Assembly: GCA_030918015.1 (NCBI GenBank)
Contig: JAUPTP010000002.1
Location: 1 to 19,123, forward strand
Direction: 5' to 3'
Source of the DNA: Pseudomonadota bacterium
GTDB taxonomy: Bacteria > Pseudomonadota > Gammaproteobacteria > Burkholderiales > Burkholderiaceae_C
DNA: 19,123 nt
In this document: in pieces, positions 7,601 to 15,024 of the stretch
Layout of the letters: each line of letters starts with the position of its first letter
Position numbering within the stretch: the first letter of the stretch is position 1
Notes under the pieces: model-generated
Seen by the model: only the letters and a program-made list of their open reading frames with translations
The model's database searches: none
Told to the model about the DNA's origin: nothing
Position numbers and translations under genes: made by a program

Positions 7601-10600
7601 TCAGGCCCCGCGCCAGCGCCCTTGCGCCTCGCGCTTGGCCCGGCCCAGCACCTCCAGCGTCTCCAGGATCTGCGGCAGCCGCTTCTTCCACGGCCCGCGG
7701 CCGGTGAAGCGGGCGGCCAGCGCGTCCTCGTCGAGCGGCTGGGCGCTGGCGGCGAGGGCCTCGGCGACGGCGCGCATCTGCGCGGGCAGGTCGGCGGGCC
7801 AGGGCTGGCGGGTGGCGGGTGCGGCGGCGGGGGCCGGCGCTTCGGCTTCGTCTTCGGTGTCGGCTTGCGGGGCCGGGGCGCCGCCGACGAGTTCGATGGC
7901 GGCCTGCGGCTCGCCCTTCGGCGCCGTGGGATCCTGGAAGGCGGGGCGCAGCCAGCGGATGGTGCCCTGGGCTTCTTCGCTGGCGCGGCGGGTGTTGAGG
8001 TCGACCAGGCGCTCCAGCAGCCGCTCGGTCCACGCCTGGCGGGCTTCTTCGTTCGTCCACGGCACGGGGCCGAGGTCCTGCCAGCCGTAGGCTTCCAGCA
8101 CGGCGGCGTCGAGTTCGTCGTGCAGGGTGCGCAGCACGCCGACCAGGGCTTGCTCGTGCAGCGCCTTGTCCTTGGCGTTCAGCGGCTCCTCGCGGCGGAG
8201 CTTGTCCAGCACGTTGTACATGCCGGTGAGCGTCACGGACTCGTGGGCGGCTTGGCGGGCCTTGCGGAAGGCGTCGAGTTCTTCGGCGAGTTGGCCAATC
8301 TTGGCAGCGATGGCGGGAGTTAGATGGGTTTCAGGAGTCGGGAACGGGAACTGCTCAAAGCACTTGGTCTTGTTGTAGACCGAGTCGTTACCTACACCAA
8401 GGCGTCCGCCAGCATTCATTGCCCACTCGACATGAACCACGCTGGAGAGGATACCTAGCGAAGTGGAATCACTGGCTGCGATCGCAACGAGTTTGTGATC
8501 CGGCAGGATGCTTGCATCTAAAAACTGAAATGTCCGATACTTGGCTGTTTCAACCGTCGCAATGAATCGCGGTAAACCCGCCAACGCCGTCCGTATCTCG
8601 CTACGTGAGCGTCCGTGCAGCCACCAGCGTTCTCGGAATGCTTTGTCTCGGTTGGCGTCGCGCTCCGGTTTTACGTGGTCGGTCAAGTGCTGGTAGATCG
8701 CTGGTGCTCGTAAGCGCAGCTCGTCCAATTCCCAGCCAAACGTGTCTATGACACTGACACCGCGTGGAGCATTGGTCAGGTCACGACCATTGCGGTAGTT
8801 GCGGATCAACCGATTTGCATCGGCAGCGTCAAGCCCAATCCGTAGCTTGTCGGCTGTAGCTGGCTCCACGATGAAGCCCGAACCGGCCAGCATGACACCC
8901 ATGCTTGTGATCCCTCGCATCGCTGCCAGCGGGCGAGCTGATGTGACGGCTGCGCCTACCTTCAGATTGGCGTGAATCTGGCCGCGACGTTCCTGAAGAT
9001 CGACTTCGATTTCCCCAGCATTGCCCGCGAATTCATCTTGTACGGTTAGCAACCGTCCCGGTTCCGAGCCGACACTGAGCGTCGTCATGGCGATCCGTAC
9101 CGCCGCACCATCGGCCACATCTACCCAAGGATGGTCAGGAATCGCAAAAGCGATGTGTGCTTTGCTTGAATTCAGGGCCGCTTCGACTACTCGTCGATTG
9201 AAGATCATCGTCAAGCTGTTGGTCGTGATCAGCCCCATGCGTTGAGAGCCGCCACTGAGAACTGCATCGGCTGCCTTGCTCCACCAGTACATGACGAAAT
9301 CGGCGCTGTCCGGCATGGATGTCCATGCCTTGCGCAGCGCCTCTACGTAGCCGCTTCCCAGCGCCTCGCGCATCTTGAGCTTGCCAATGAACGGCGGATT
9401 TCCCACGATGAACTCCGCCTGCGGCCACTCGGCCTGACGCGGGTTCACGTAGCGCCACTCCGGCACCTGCGCCGACTCGTCGGGCACCTTTTCGCCCGTC
9501 ACCGGATGCACCTTGGTCGTCTTGCCATCCCAGCGCGTCACCGTGCGCCCGTCCGCGTCCGTCGCCAGCTCCTGCCGGTCATACGCCAGCACCGCATCCC
9601 GGCAATCGATGTTCCCGTAGTCATGCACCACCGGCTCCGCCACGCTCTGCGACCCGCCCGTGCGGATCTGCCACTGCAGCCAGCCGATCCACAGCACCAG
9701 CTCCGCCAGCGCCGCCGCCCGCGGGTTCAGCTCGATGCCCAGCATCTGCCTGAGCGTGACCGTGCCGCCCTCCATCGCGAGCTGCCCCTGCGTCGATTCG
9801 CCCAGCGCCTCCAGCCGGTCGAGCACCTCGCCCTCCAGCCGCTTCAGATGCTCCAGCGTCACGTACAGGAAATTGCCGCTGCCGCAGGCCGGATCGAGCA
9901 CCCGCACATGGCACAGCCGGTGGTGGAAGCGCCGCAGCTCGGCCCGCGCCTCGGCCAGCTTGTCCTCGCGCTTCTTGCCGTCGAGCGCCTCGGCCTCGGC
10001 CGCCAGCACCAGCGCCGCGCCCAGGGCGTGCTGCCACTCGGCCCGCAGCGGCTCGATCACCGTCGGCATCACCAGCCGCTCCACATACGCCCGCGGCGTG
10101 TAGTGCGCGCCCAGCGCATGGCGCTCGGTGGTGCTCAAGGCCCGCTCCAGCAGCGTGCCGAAGATGGCGGGCTCCACCTCGCGCCAGTCCGCCTTGGCCG
10201 CGCGCAGCAGCCCGTCGATCTGCCCGGTCGTCAGCGGCAGCACATACCCCGGCTGCCCCGCGCCCTTGAACAGCTTGCCGTTGAAGCGCATCACGTCCTG
10301 CGCCAGCGCCCCGTTGAAGCCGCCCGTGTCCATGCCCTGCCACAGCAGCCGCAGCATCCCGGCCAGCCGCTCCGGCTTCTCGCGGTGCCGCGTCAGCAAG
10401 GACACGAACACCCCCAGCCCGTCATCCCCCGGCGGCAGCAGCCCGACGTCTTCGGCAAACATCGTGAACAGGCAGCGCGTCAGGAACGCGGCCACCTGCT
10501 GCGCCGGATGCCCCGCGTCCTCCAGACTCTTGGCCAGATCCGCCAGTTCAGCCGACACCTCCCGCGTCACCTTCGCGCTCCGACGCGACGGATCGAGCGA

Positions 10601-11164
10601 CATCGGATCGACCCACAGCGCCCGCAGCCGCTCGCGGATCTCCGGGCGGTGCAGATCGGTCAGCCGGATGCGGTGCGAGCGGGCGTCGGGGTAGGGCGTG
10701 TAGGTCGAGCCCGAGCGGCTGAACTCCGCGTACAGCTCGAACACATGCCCGACATCCACCACCACGACAAACGGCGGCCGCCCCTCGCTGGCGGGCAGGG
10801 CGCGGGCGTAGTTCTCGGCCTGCGTGCGCGCCAGCAGCAGCGCGTTGTCGAAGCTGCGGGTGGTCTTGCCGGTCCTGGCCGCCTGCGCGCCGGGATTGAG
10901 CTTCTTCGACTCCCAGACGAAGGCACCGCGCCGGTAGCAATCGACCCGCCCCGGGCTGGTCGAGCCGTCGCCGTTCTGGAAGGTGATCGGCCGCTCGAAC
11001 ATGTAGTCGCGCTCGGGCGTCGGGTGCGGCCGCGGCACATCGAGCAGCTCGCACAGTTCGATGATGAAGCTCTGCGAAGTGGAAATCTCGGAGGCGGTGA
11101 CGCCGGTCCAGCGGGTGACGAAGGCCTCGATGTCGGCCTTGGCCCGAGCGGTGCTGCTGTTCAT
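7601..11164 (-). CDS. MmeI-like type IIL/IIG restriction-modification enzyme (fused nuclease and N6-adenine methyltransferase)
   Basis: 1187 aa. Domains in order: an N-terminal PD-(D/E)xK nuclease (Asp75 in RVDCYRRG, Glu85 and Lys87 in VWESKK); a helical connector to about 345; an adenine methyltransferase with GAHYTPRAYV (about 352-361), SAM-binding DPACGSGNFL (424-433), GIELNP (476-481) and catalytic GNPPF (588-592); a target-recognition region (about 640-955); then a helical C-terminus with LDAAVLEAYGW. In this family one polypeptide both modifies one strand of an asymmetric site and cuts at a distance, so no separate specificity or nuclease subunit is expected. All catalytic motifs appear intact. 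An acidic Ala/Pro linker (about 1095-1122) and a winged-helix-like tail end the protein. DNA for residues about 640-955 is near 50% GC against about 75% elsewhere. The start has a GGGAGA ribosome-binding site; the gene stands alone. Confidence 0.93.
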   Translation of the reverse strand: MNSSTARAKADIEAFVTRWTGVTASEISTSQSFIIELCELLDVPRPHPTPERDYMFERPITFQNGDGSTSPGRVDCYRRGAFVWESKKLNPGAQAARTGKTTRSFDNALLLARTQAENYARALPASEGRPPFVVVVDVGHVFELYAEFSRSGSTYTPYPDARSHRIRLTDLHRPEIRERLRALWVDPMSLDPSRRSAKVTREVSAELADLAKSLEDAGHPAQQVAAFLTRCLFTMFAEDVGLLPPGDDGLGVFVSLLTRHREKPERLAGMLRLLWQGMDTGGFNGALAQDVMRFNGKLFKGAGQPGYVLPLTTGQIDGLLRAAKADWREVEPAIFGTLLERALSTTERHALGAHYTPRAYVERLVMPTVIEPLRAEWQHALGAALVLAAEAEALDGKKREDKLAEARAELRRFHHRLCHVRVLDPACGSGNFLYVTLEHLKRLEGEVLDRLEALGESTQGQLAMEGGTVTLRQMLGIELNPRAAALAELVLWIGWLQWQIRTGGSQSVAEPVVHDYGNIDCRDAVLAYDRQELATDADGRTVTRWDGKTTKVHPVTGEKVPDESAQVPEWRYVNPRQAEWPQAEFIVGNPPFIGKLKMREALGSGYVEALRKAWTSMPDSADFVMYWWSKAADAVLSGGSQRMGLITTNSLTMIFNRRVVEAALNSSKAHIAFAIPDHPWVDVADGAAVRIAMTTLSVGSEPGRLLTVQDEFAGNAGEIEVDLQERRGQIHANLKVGAAVTSARPLAAMRGITSMGVMLAGSGFIVEPATADKLRIGLDAADANRLIRNYRNGRDLTNAPRGVSVIDTFGWELDELRLRAPAIYQHLTDHVKPERDANRDKAFRERWWLHGRSRSEIRTALAGLPRFIATVETAKYRTFQFLDASILPDHKLVAIAASDSTSLGILSSVVHVEWAMNAGGRLGVGNDSVYNKTKCFEQFPFPTPETHLTPAIAAKIGQLAEELDAFRKARQAAHESVTLTGMYNVLDKLRREEPLNAKDKALHEQALVGVLRTLHDELDAAVLEAYGWQDLGPVPWTNEEARQAWTERLLERLVDLNTRRASEEAQGTIRWLRPAFQDPTAPKGEPQAAIELVGGAPAPQADTEDEAEAPAPAAAPATRQPWPADLPAQMRAVAEALAASAQPLDEDALAARFTGRGPWKKRLPQILETLEVLGRAKREAQGRWRGA

Positions 11165-11178
11165 TCTGTCTCCCTGGT

Positions 11179-11217
11179 GATGCGTCGATCAGATGCGTCG
11201 ATCAGATGTGCTGATCG
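11179..11217. repeat. Three 13-bp direct repeats with an inverted repeat upstream of the restriction-modification gene
   Basis: GATGCGTCGATCA occurs at 11179-11191 and again, identical, at 11192-11204, followed by a diverged copy GATGTGCTGATCG at 11205-11217. The second and third units also form an inverted repeat, CGATCA-N7-TGATCG (11199-11217). The array lies 15-53 bp upstream of the start codon, between the putative promoter and the ribosome-binding site. It looks like an operator or leader element. Confidence 0.75.
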
Positions 11218-11228
11218 AAAGGCCGAGC

Positions 11229-11256
11229 ATCATAGGGAGTGGCTGCCACCTGTCCT
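11229..11256 (-). promoter_or_regulatory. Possible sigma-70 promoter of the restriction-modification gene
   Basis: On the - strand AGGACA (11251-11256) is followed after 16 bp by TATGAT (11229-11234), a 4/6 and a 5/6 match to the consensus elements. The expected transcription start near 11222 would place the repeat array directly in the 5' leader. Confidence 0.35.
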
Positions 11257-11321
11257 GCAGCGAGGCGCTTCAGTGGATACGGCCCGTTTCAAATTGACCG
11301 CTCGCTCGGGTCTGTGCGTGG

Positions 11322-11358
11322 AAAAACAGACGCCAGCGCCCGCGAACGGGCACTGGCG
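11322..11358 (-). terminator. Strong intrinsic terminator downstream of cheZ
   Basis: Read on the - strand, a 12-bp stem (11347-11358 with 11331-11342) with one T-G wobble closes a TTCG tetraloop and is followed by TCTGTTTTT. It lies about 60 bp after the cheZ stop and upstream of the restriction-modification gene, so it separates the two - strand transcripts. Confidence 0.88.
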
Positions 11359-11420
11359 CAACATCATCGCTGACGACAGGAGAGGAAACGGGGAAGCGGC
11401 GCGCCGCGCGGGCCGCGGCG

Positions 11421-11978
11421 TCAGAAACCCAGCGAGGCCAGCAGGTCGTCGACGTCGTCCTGCTTCATGGCCTTGTCAGGGGTCTGCGGCCCCTCGAGCT
11501 TGGTGACGGTTTCCACCTTGGCCTGGGGCGTGTGGCTGACCAGCAGCTCGAGCAGCTGCTTCTCGGTGCGGGTGATGATCTTGATGACCTTGTTGATCAC
11601 CTGGCCGGAGAGATCCTGGAAGTCCTGGGCCATCATGATGTCGTTGAGGGCGTCCTGCTGCAGGCTGGCCACCTCGACGGAGCGTTCGGCAAAGGCCTTG
11701 AGCTGCTCGCTCGGCGGGTCGGCGGCCAGGAGCGCGCGCCCCTGCTCGACCAGCGAGGTGCATTCCGGCTTGGCCATGTCCACCAGCGTCAGCACGCGGT
11801 CGGCCGCCTGCTCGGTCATCGCCCCGACATAGGCGAGCCGCTCGCGAGCGTCCGGAATCTCCTGGGTGACCTCGTGCAGCACGGTGTCGTAGCCCAGCGT
11901 CTGCAGGGCATCATGAAGCTGTCGGACGATGCCACCGAGCTGCTGGCGGGTTTCGTCGGGCATCAGGTTCTCGCTCAT
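11421..11978 (-). CDS. cheZ: Chemotaxis protein phosphatase CheZ
   Basis: 185 aa. It dephosphorylates CheY-P and so resets the flagellar motor signal in the cytoplasm. The four-helix-bundle active-site segment is clear: DIMMAQDFQDLSGQVINKVIK, holding the acidic residue and the catalytic Gln (DFQDLSGQ). The C-terminus DDVDDLLASLGF is the amphipathic CheY-P-binding helix, after a flexible linker. The start is the ATG at 11976-11978 because GAGGAG lies about 10 bp upstream; a start eight codons earlier (12002) would add MHTRSRFR and overlap that site. No cheY is adjacent, which is unusual since the two commonly sit together. A sigma-28-like promoter lies upstream and a strong terminator follows, so it appears monocistronic within the flagellar late-gene regulon. 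Confidence 0.95.
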   Translation of the reverse strand: MSENLMPDETRQQLGGIVRQLHDALQTLGYDTVLHEVTQEIPDARERLAYVGAMTEQAADRVLTLVDMAKPECTSLVEQGRALLAADPPSEQLKAFAERSVEVASLQQDALNDIMMAQDFQDLSGQVINKVIKIITRTEKQLLELLVSHTPQAKVETVTKLEGPQTPDKAMKQDDVDDLLASLGF

Positions 11979-12068
11979 TCGGAATCGACTCCTCGTGTGC
12001 ACGTCTGAGCGCGGCCTTGGGGGGCAGCGGGGCTGCGGACGCGTTGGTCCCGGGCGGGCATGGGCAGG

Positions 12069-12095
12069 ATGTCGGCAGCCTGTCGGGCAACTTGA
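12069..12095 (-). promoter_or_regulatory. Sigma-28 (FliA)-like promoter of cheZ
   Basis: On the - strand TCAAGTTG (12088-12095), an 11-bp spacer and GCCGACAT (12069-12076) closely match the flagellar sigma-28 pattern TAAAGTTT-N11-GCCGATAA with the exact spacing. It lies about 90 bp upstream of the cheZ start. The functional context (a chemotaxis gene) makes it credible. Confidence 0.65.
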
Positions 12096-12151
12096 GCGTC
12101 AGCATCAGGGGCGCCCGAGGTCAAGGCGAGGATTCGAGCGGTGACGTGCGA

Positions 12152-12484
12152 TCAGCCCTGTGTCATGCGCCGCGCGGCCGGCATGACCTCGCGGGCCTGG
12201 ACCTCGACGATGTCCTCCGGGGCTGCCGGCGAGGCGGTGCCGCGGCGACTCGGCCAGTCGCCGAAGCTCCGCGCCCGCGCCCGGGCGCGCATCGTGCGCT
12301 GCACCTGCCACAGGTCGGCCAGCACCGGCCGGCGCCCGCGCAGCAGGCTCCACAGCGTCAGGCCCAGCGCGGCCAGCACGCCCGCCAGCAGCAGGCTGAG
12401 GAAGAAGACCGCGCCCGCCGCGACGAAGGCGCAGCGCACGACGAAGCGGATCAGGTGGCCGAGAGGGGTGGAAGCTTGGCTCAT
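12152..12484 (-). CDS. Small hypothetical membrane protein
   Basis: 110 aa; I do not recognise a family. Residues about 10-45 ([20 protein letters not shown] then [18 protein letters not shown]) are strongly hydrophobic, enough for one long or two short membrane helices. They are followed by RGRRP and a basic, probably cytoplasmic tail with [14 protein letters not shown]. It lies 52 bp downstream of pyrD on the same strand, so it may be the second gene of that transcript, though a perfect palindrome occupies the gap. No good Shine-Dalgarno sequence is visible. Codon composition resembles the neighbours. Nothing links it to pyrimidine synthesis or chemotaxis. Confidence 0.7.
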   Translation of the reverse strand: MSQASTPLGHLIRFVVRCAFVAAGAVFFLSLLLAGVLAALGLTLWSLLRGRRPVLADLWQVQRTMRARARARSFGDWPSRRGTASPAAPEDIVEVQAREVMPAARRMTQG

Positions 12485-12492
12485 GCCGGCTT

Positions 12493-12512
12493 GGAGCGCG
12501 CCGGCGCGCTCC
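12493..12512. repeat. Perfect 20-bp GC palindrome between pyrD and the small membrane protein
   Basis: GGAGCGCGCC is followed immediately by its reverse complement GGCGCGCTCC. No U-tract follows on either strand, so it is not a classic terminator. It could pause RNA polymerase, stabilise the pyrD mRNA end, or hinder translation of the next gene, which starts 8 bp away on the - strand. Confidence 0.7.
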
Positions 12513-12536
12513 GGTTCCGTGAAAAGAAGAGCGCGC

Positions 12537-13577
12537 TCAGCGTGCGCGCATCGCCCGGGCGCATTCGCCCGCCAGCGCCGGGCCGCGGTAGATGAGGCCG
12601 GTGTAGACCTGCACCAGGTCGGCGCCGGCGCGCAGCTTGGCCTGCGCGTCGGCGCCGCCGAGCACGCCGCCCACGCCGATGATCGGGTAGCCCGCGCCCA
12701 GCTCGGCGCGCAGCTGCGCGATCACCCGGTTGCTGGCCTCGAACACCGGCCGGCCCGACAGGCCGCCGGTCTCCTCGGCATGCTTCAGGCCCTGGACCGC
12801 GTCGCGGCCGATGGTGGTGTTGGTGGCGATCACGCCGTCGATGCCGTTGTGCTTCAGCGTCGCGGCGATGACCTTGACCTGCGCCTCGTTCAGGTCGGGC
12901 GCGATCTTCACGAACATCGGCGCGTTGCGGCCGTGCTCGCGCGCGAGCTGCTGCTTGCGCGCCTGCAGCTGCGACAGCAGCGCGTCGAGCGCCTCGTCGC
13001 TCTGCAGCGCGCGCAGGTTCTTGGTGTTCGGGCTGGAGATGTTGACCGTCACATAGTCGGCGTGCGGATAGACGCCGTCGAGCGCGATCAGGTAGTCGTC
13101 GACCGCACGCTCGATCGGCGTGGCCGCGTTCTTGCCGATGTTCAGGCCCAGGATGCCCCCATTGCGGCGGAAGCTCGTCGCGCGCTTGACGTTGGCCAGG
13201 AAGCTGTCGAGGCCCTCGTTGTTGAAGCCCAGGCGGTTGATCAGCGCGTCGGCCTCGGGCAGGCGGAACATGCGCGGCTTGGGGTTGCCGGGCTGGCCCT
13301 TCGGCGTGACGGTGCCGACCTCGATGAAGCCGAAGCCCATCGCGCCCAGGCCGTCGATGCAGCGGCCGTTCTTGTCGAGCCCGGCGGCCAGGCCGATGCG
13401 GTTCGGGAATTTCAGGCCGGCGACGCTGACCGGGTCGCTGACGCGCGCGTGCGACCACAGGCACTGCAGGGGCGTGTTCTGGAGGCGCGCGATCGCGTCG
13501 AGCGTCAGCTCGTGCGCGGCCTCCGGATCGAGGCCGAAGAGGAAGGGACGGGTGAGGGCGTAGGGGACGAGGGCCAT
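12537..13577 (-). CDS. pyrD: Dihydroorotate dehydrogenase (quinone), class 2
   Basis: 346 aa, the usual length of class 2 enzymes. It oxidises dihydroorotate to orotate in de novo pyrimidine synthesis, passing electrons through FMN to membrane quinone. The N-terminal helix region ([20 protein letters not shown]) is the membrane-associated quinone-tunnel segment that defines class 2. FMN and substrate motifs seen: [57 protein letters not shown] (with the class 2 catalytic Ser), [24 protein letters not shown] and [11 protein letters not shown]. It is divergent from rpiA across 57 bp that show no clear promoter elements. The start gives the expected family N-terminus; the longer open frame upstream is antisense to rpiA. 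Confidence 0.97.
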   Translation of the reverse strand: MALVPYALTRPFLFGLDPEAAHELTLDAIARLQNTPLQCLWSHARVSDPVSVAGLKFPNRIGLAAGLDKNGRCIDGLGAMGFGFIEVGTVTPKGQPGNPKPRMFRLPEADALINRLGFNNEGLDSFLANVKRATSFRRNGGILGLNIGKNAATPIERAVDDYLIALDGVYPHADYVTVNISSPNTKNLRALQSDEALDALLSQLQARKQQLAREHGRNAPMFVKIAPDLNEAQVKVIAATLKHNGIDGVIATNTTIGRDAVQGLKHAEETGGLSGRPVFEASNRVIAQLRAELGAGYPIIGVGGVLGGADAQAKLRAGADLVQVYTGLIYRGPALAGECARAMRAR

Positions 13578-13634
13578 AATCGTGAATTGTCCCCGATCCC
13601 AACCCTTCCTCGAACTCTCCCGAAGATTCCTCCC

Positions 13635-14297
13635 ATGACCCAGGACGAACTCAAGACCCTCGTCGGCCAGGCGGCCGTGCACTACGTGCCCGCGGGCGCC
13701 ATCGTCGGTGTCGGCACCGGCTCGACCGTCAACAAGTTCATCGACGCGCTGGCCGCGATCAAGGACCAGATCCGCGGCGCGGTGTCGAGCTCGGTGGCGT
13801 CGACCGAGCGCCTGAAGGCGCTGGGCATCCCGGTGCTGGAGGCCTCCGAGGTCGAGTCGCTGCCGGTCTACATCGACGGCGCCGACGAGATCGACCATCA
13901 GGGCCACATGGTCAAGGGCGGCGGCGCGGCGCTGACCCGCGAGAAGATCGTCGCCGACCTGGCCGAGCGCTTCGTCTGCATCGTCGACGAGAGCAAGCTC
14001 GTCGAGGTGATGGGCCGCTTCCCGCTGCCGGTCGAGGTGATCCCGATGGCCGCGGCCCAGGTGGCGCGCCGCCTGAAGGCGCAGTACGGCGGCGAGGCCA
14101 CGCTGCGCGCCGGCTGCGTCACCGACAACGGCTGCCACATCCTGGACGTGCGCGGCCTGCAGATCGCCGACCCGGCCGCGATGGAAGCCGACGTCACCCA
14201 GTGGCCCGGCGTGGTCACGGTGGGCATCTTCGCCCGCAACAAGGCCAGCGTCTGTCTGCTGGGCACGTCGGAGGGCGTGCGCACGCTGACGTTCTGA
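13635..14297 (+). CDS. rpiA: Ribose-5-phosphate isomerase A
   Basis: 220 aa, the normal RpiA length. It interconverts ribose-5-phosphate and ribulose-5-phosphate in the pentose phosphate pathway. Motifs: [14 protein letters not shown] (phosphate loop), [20 protein letters not shown] with catalytic Asp residues, [16 protein letters not shown] with the catalytic Glu and Lys, then CIVDESKLV and [10 protein letters not shown]. The C-terminal [10 protein letters not shown] and [11 protein letters not shown] also match. The ATG at 13635 gives the expected start, with no strong Shine-Dalgarno sequence ahead of it. It is divergent from pyrD and convergent with the response-regulator gene, with 19 bp between stops. 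Confidence 0.97.
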   Translation: MTQDELKTLVGQAAVHYVPAGAIVGVGTGSTVNKFIDALAAIKDQIRGAVSSSVASTERLKALGIPVLEASEVESLPVYIDGADEIDHQGHMVKGGGAALTREKIVADLAERFVCIVDESKLVEVMGRFPLPVEVIPMAAAQVARRLKAQYGGEATLRAGCVTDNGCHILDVRGLQIADPAAMEADVTQWPGVVTVGIFARNKASVCLLGTSEGVRTLTF

Positions 14298-14316
14298 CCT
14301 TCAGGCGCTCTTCGCC

Positions 14317-15024
14317 TCAGGCCGGCGCCTCCAGCCGGTAGCCCAGGCCGCGCACCGTGTGGATCAGCGCCGGCGTGCAGCCCTCGTCGATCTTGGCGCG
14401 CAGCCGGCGGATGTAGACGTCGACGACATTCGTCAGCGGATCCTCGCTGACGCCCCAGACATTGGCGAGGATGCGCTCGCGGCTGAACAGCCGCCCCGGC
14501 GCGCTCATCATCAGCTCCAGCAGCGCCAGTTCACGCGCGGTCAGCGCCAGCGGCCGGCCGGCGCGGCTGGCCTGCATGCGCTCGCGGTCGAACACCAGGT
14601 CGGCCACCACCAGCCGGTTCGGCGTCGCCGGCGTCCAGTCGCGGCCGCGTCGCGCCAGCGATTCCAGCCGCGCCAGCAGCTCCTCGAAGTCGAAGGGCTT
14701 GGCCAGATAGTCGTCGGCGCCGAGCCGCAGCCCGGCGACCCGGTCCTCGACCGCCCCGAGCGCCGACAGCATCAGGATCGGCAGCGCCGCGCCTTGCGCG
14801 CGCAGCGTCTGGCAGATCTCCAGACCGCCGATGCCCGGCAGCATCAGGTCCAGGATCAGCACCACCGGCGTGCCGCCGGCGGCCACCTCGCGCGCGGCCT
14901 GGCGGGCGGCCTCCAGGCCCTGAGGCCCGGTGCTGGCCAGCTCGACCCGGTGGCCCTCGGCGCGCAGGCCGCGGCCCAGGAAGTCGGCGATGCGTGGATC
15001 GTCCTCGATGATCAGGATGTTCAT
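14317..15024 (-). CDS. OmpR/PhoB-family response regulator
   Basis: 235 aa. The receiver domain (about 1-120) has the acidic pair in IIEDDP (Asp8/Asp9), phosphoacceptor Asp59 in LILDLMLPG, Ser87 in MLSALG and Lys109 in YLAKPF. The C-terminal winged helix (about 136-232) shows LTARELALLELMMSAPGRLFS, NVVDVYIRRLRAKID and IHTVRGLGYRLE, typical of OmpR-type DNA binding. Its ATG overlaps the stop of the histidine kinase gene in an ATGA, so the kinase is translated first and the two are coupled. The likely target is a direct-repeat box between the kinase gene and the divergent secreted-protein gene. The signal is unknown. Confidence 0.96.
   Translation of the reverse strand: MNILIIEDDPRIADFLGRGLRAEGHRVELASTGPQGLEAARQAAREVAAGGTPVVLILDLMLPGIGGLEICQTLRAQGAALPILMLSALGAVEDRVAGLRLGADDYLAKPFDFEELLARLESLARRGRDWTPATPNRLVVADLVFDRERMQASRAGRPLALTARELALLELMMSAPGRLFSRERILANVWGVSEDPLTNVVDVYIRRLRAKIDEGCTPALIHTVRGLGYRLEAPA

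Noticed and set aside
11165..11420. Possible CRISPR-like array in the gap between the restriction-modification gene and cheZ
   Set aside because: The three 13-bp units are contiguous with no spacers and no cas genes are present. The rest of the gap is a promoter candidate and the cheZ terminator.
9242..11506. 754-codon open frame on the + strand
   Set aside because: It is antisense to the restriction-modification gene, whose nuclease and methyltransferase motifs are in frame on the - strand. The predicted product is His/Arg/Gln/Pro-rich, a typical product of GC-skewed shadow frames.
14298..14316. Short AGGCG/CGCCT hairpin between rpiA and the response regulator
   Set aside because: A 5-bp stem without a T-run is expected by chance in this GC-rich DNA and does not support a terminator call.
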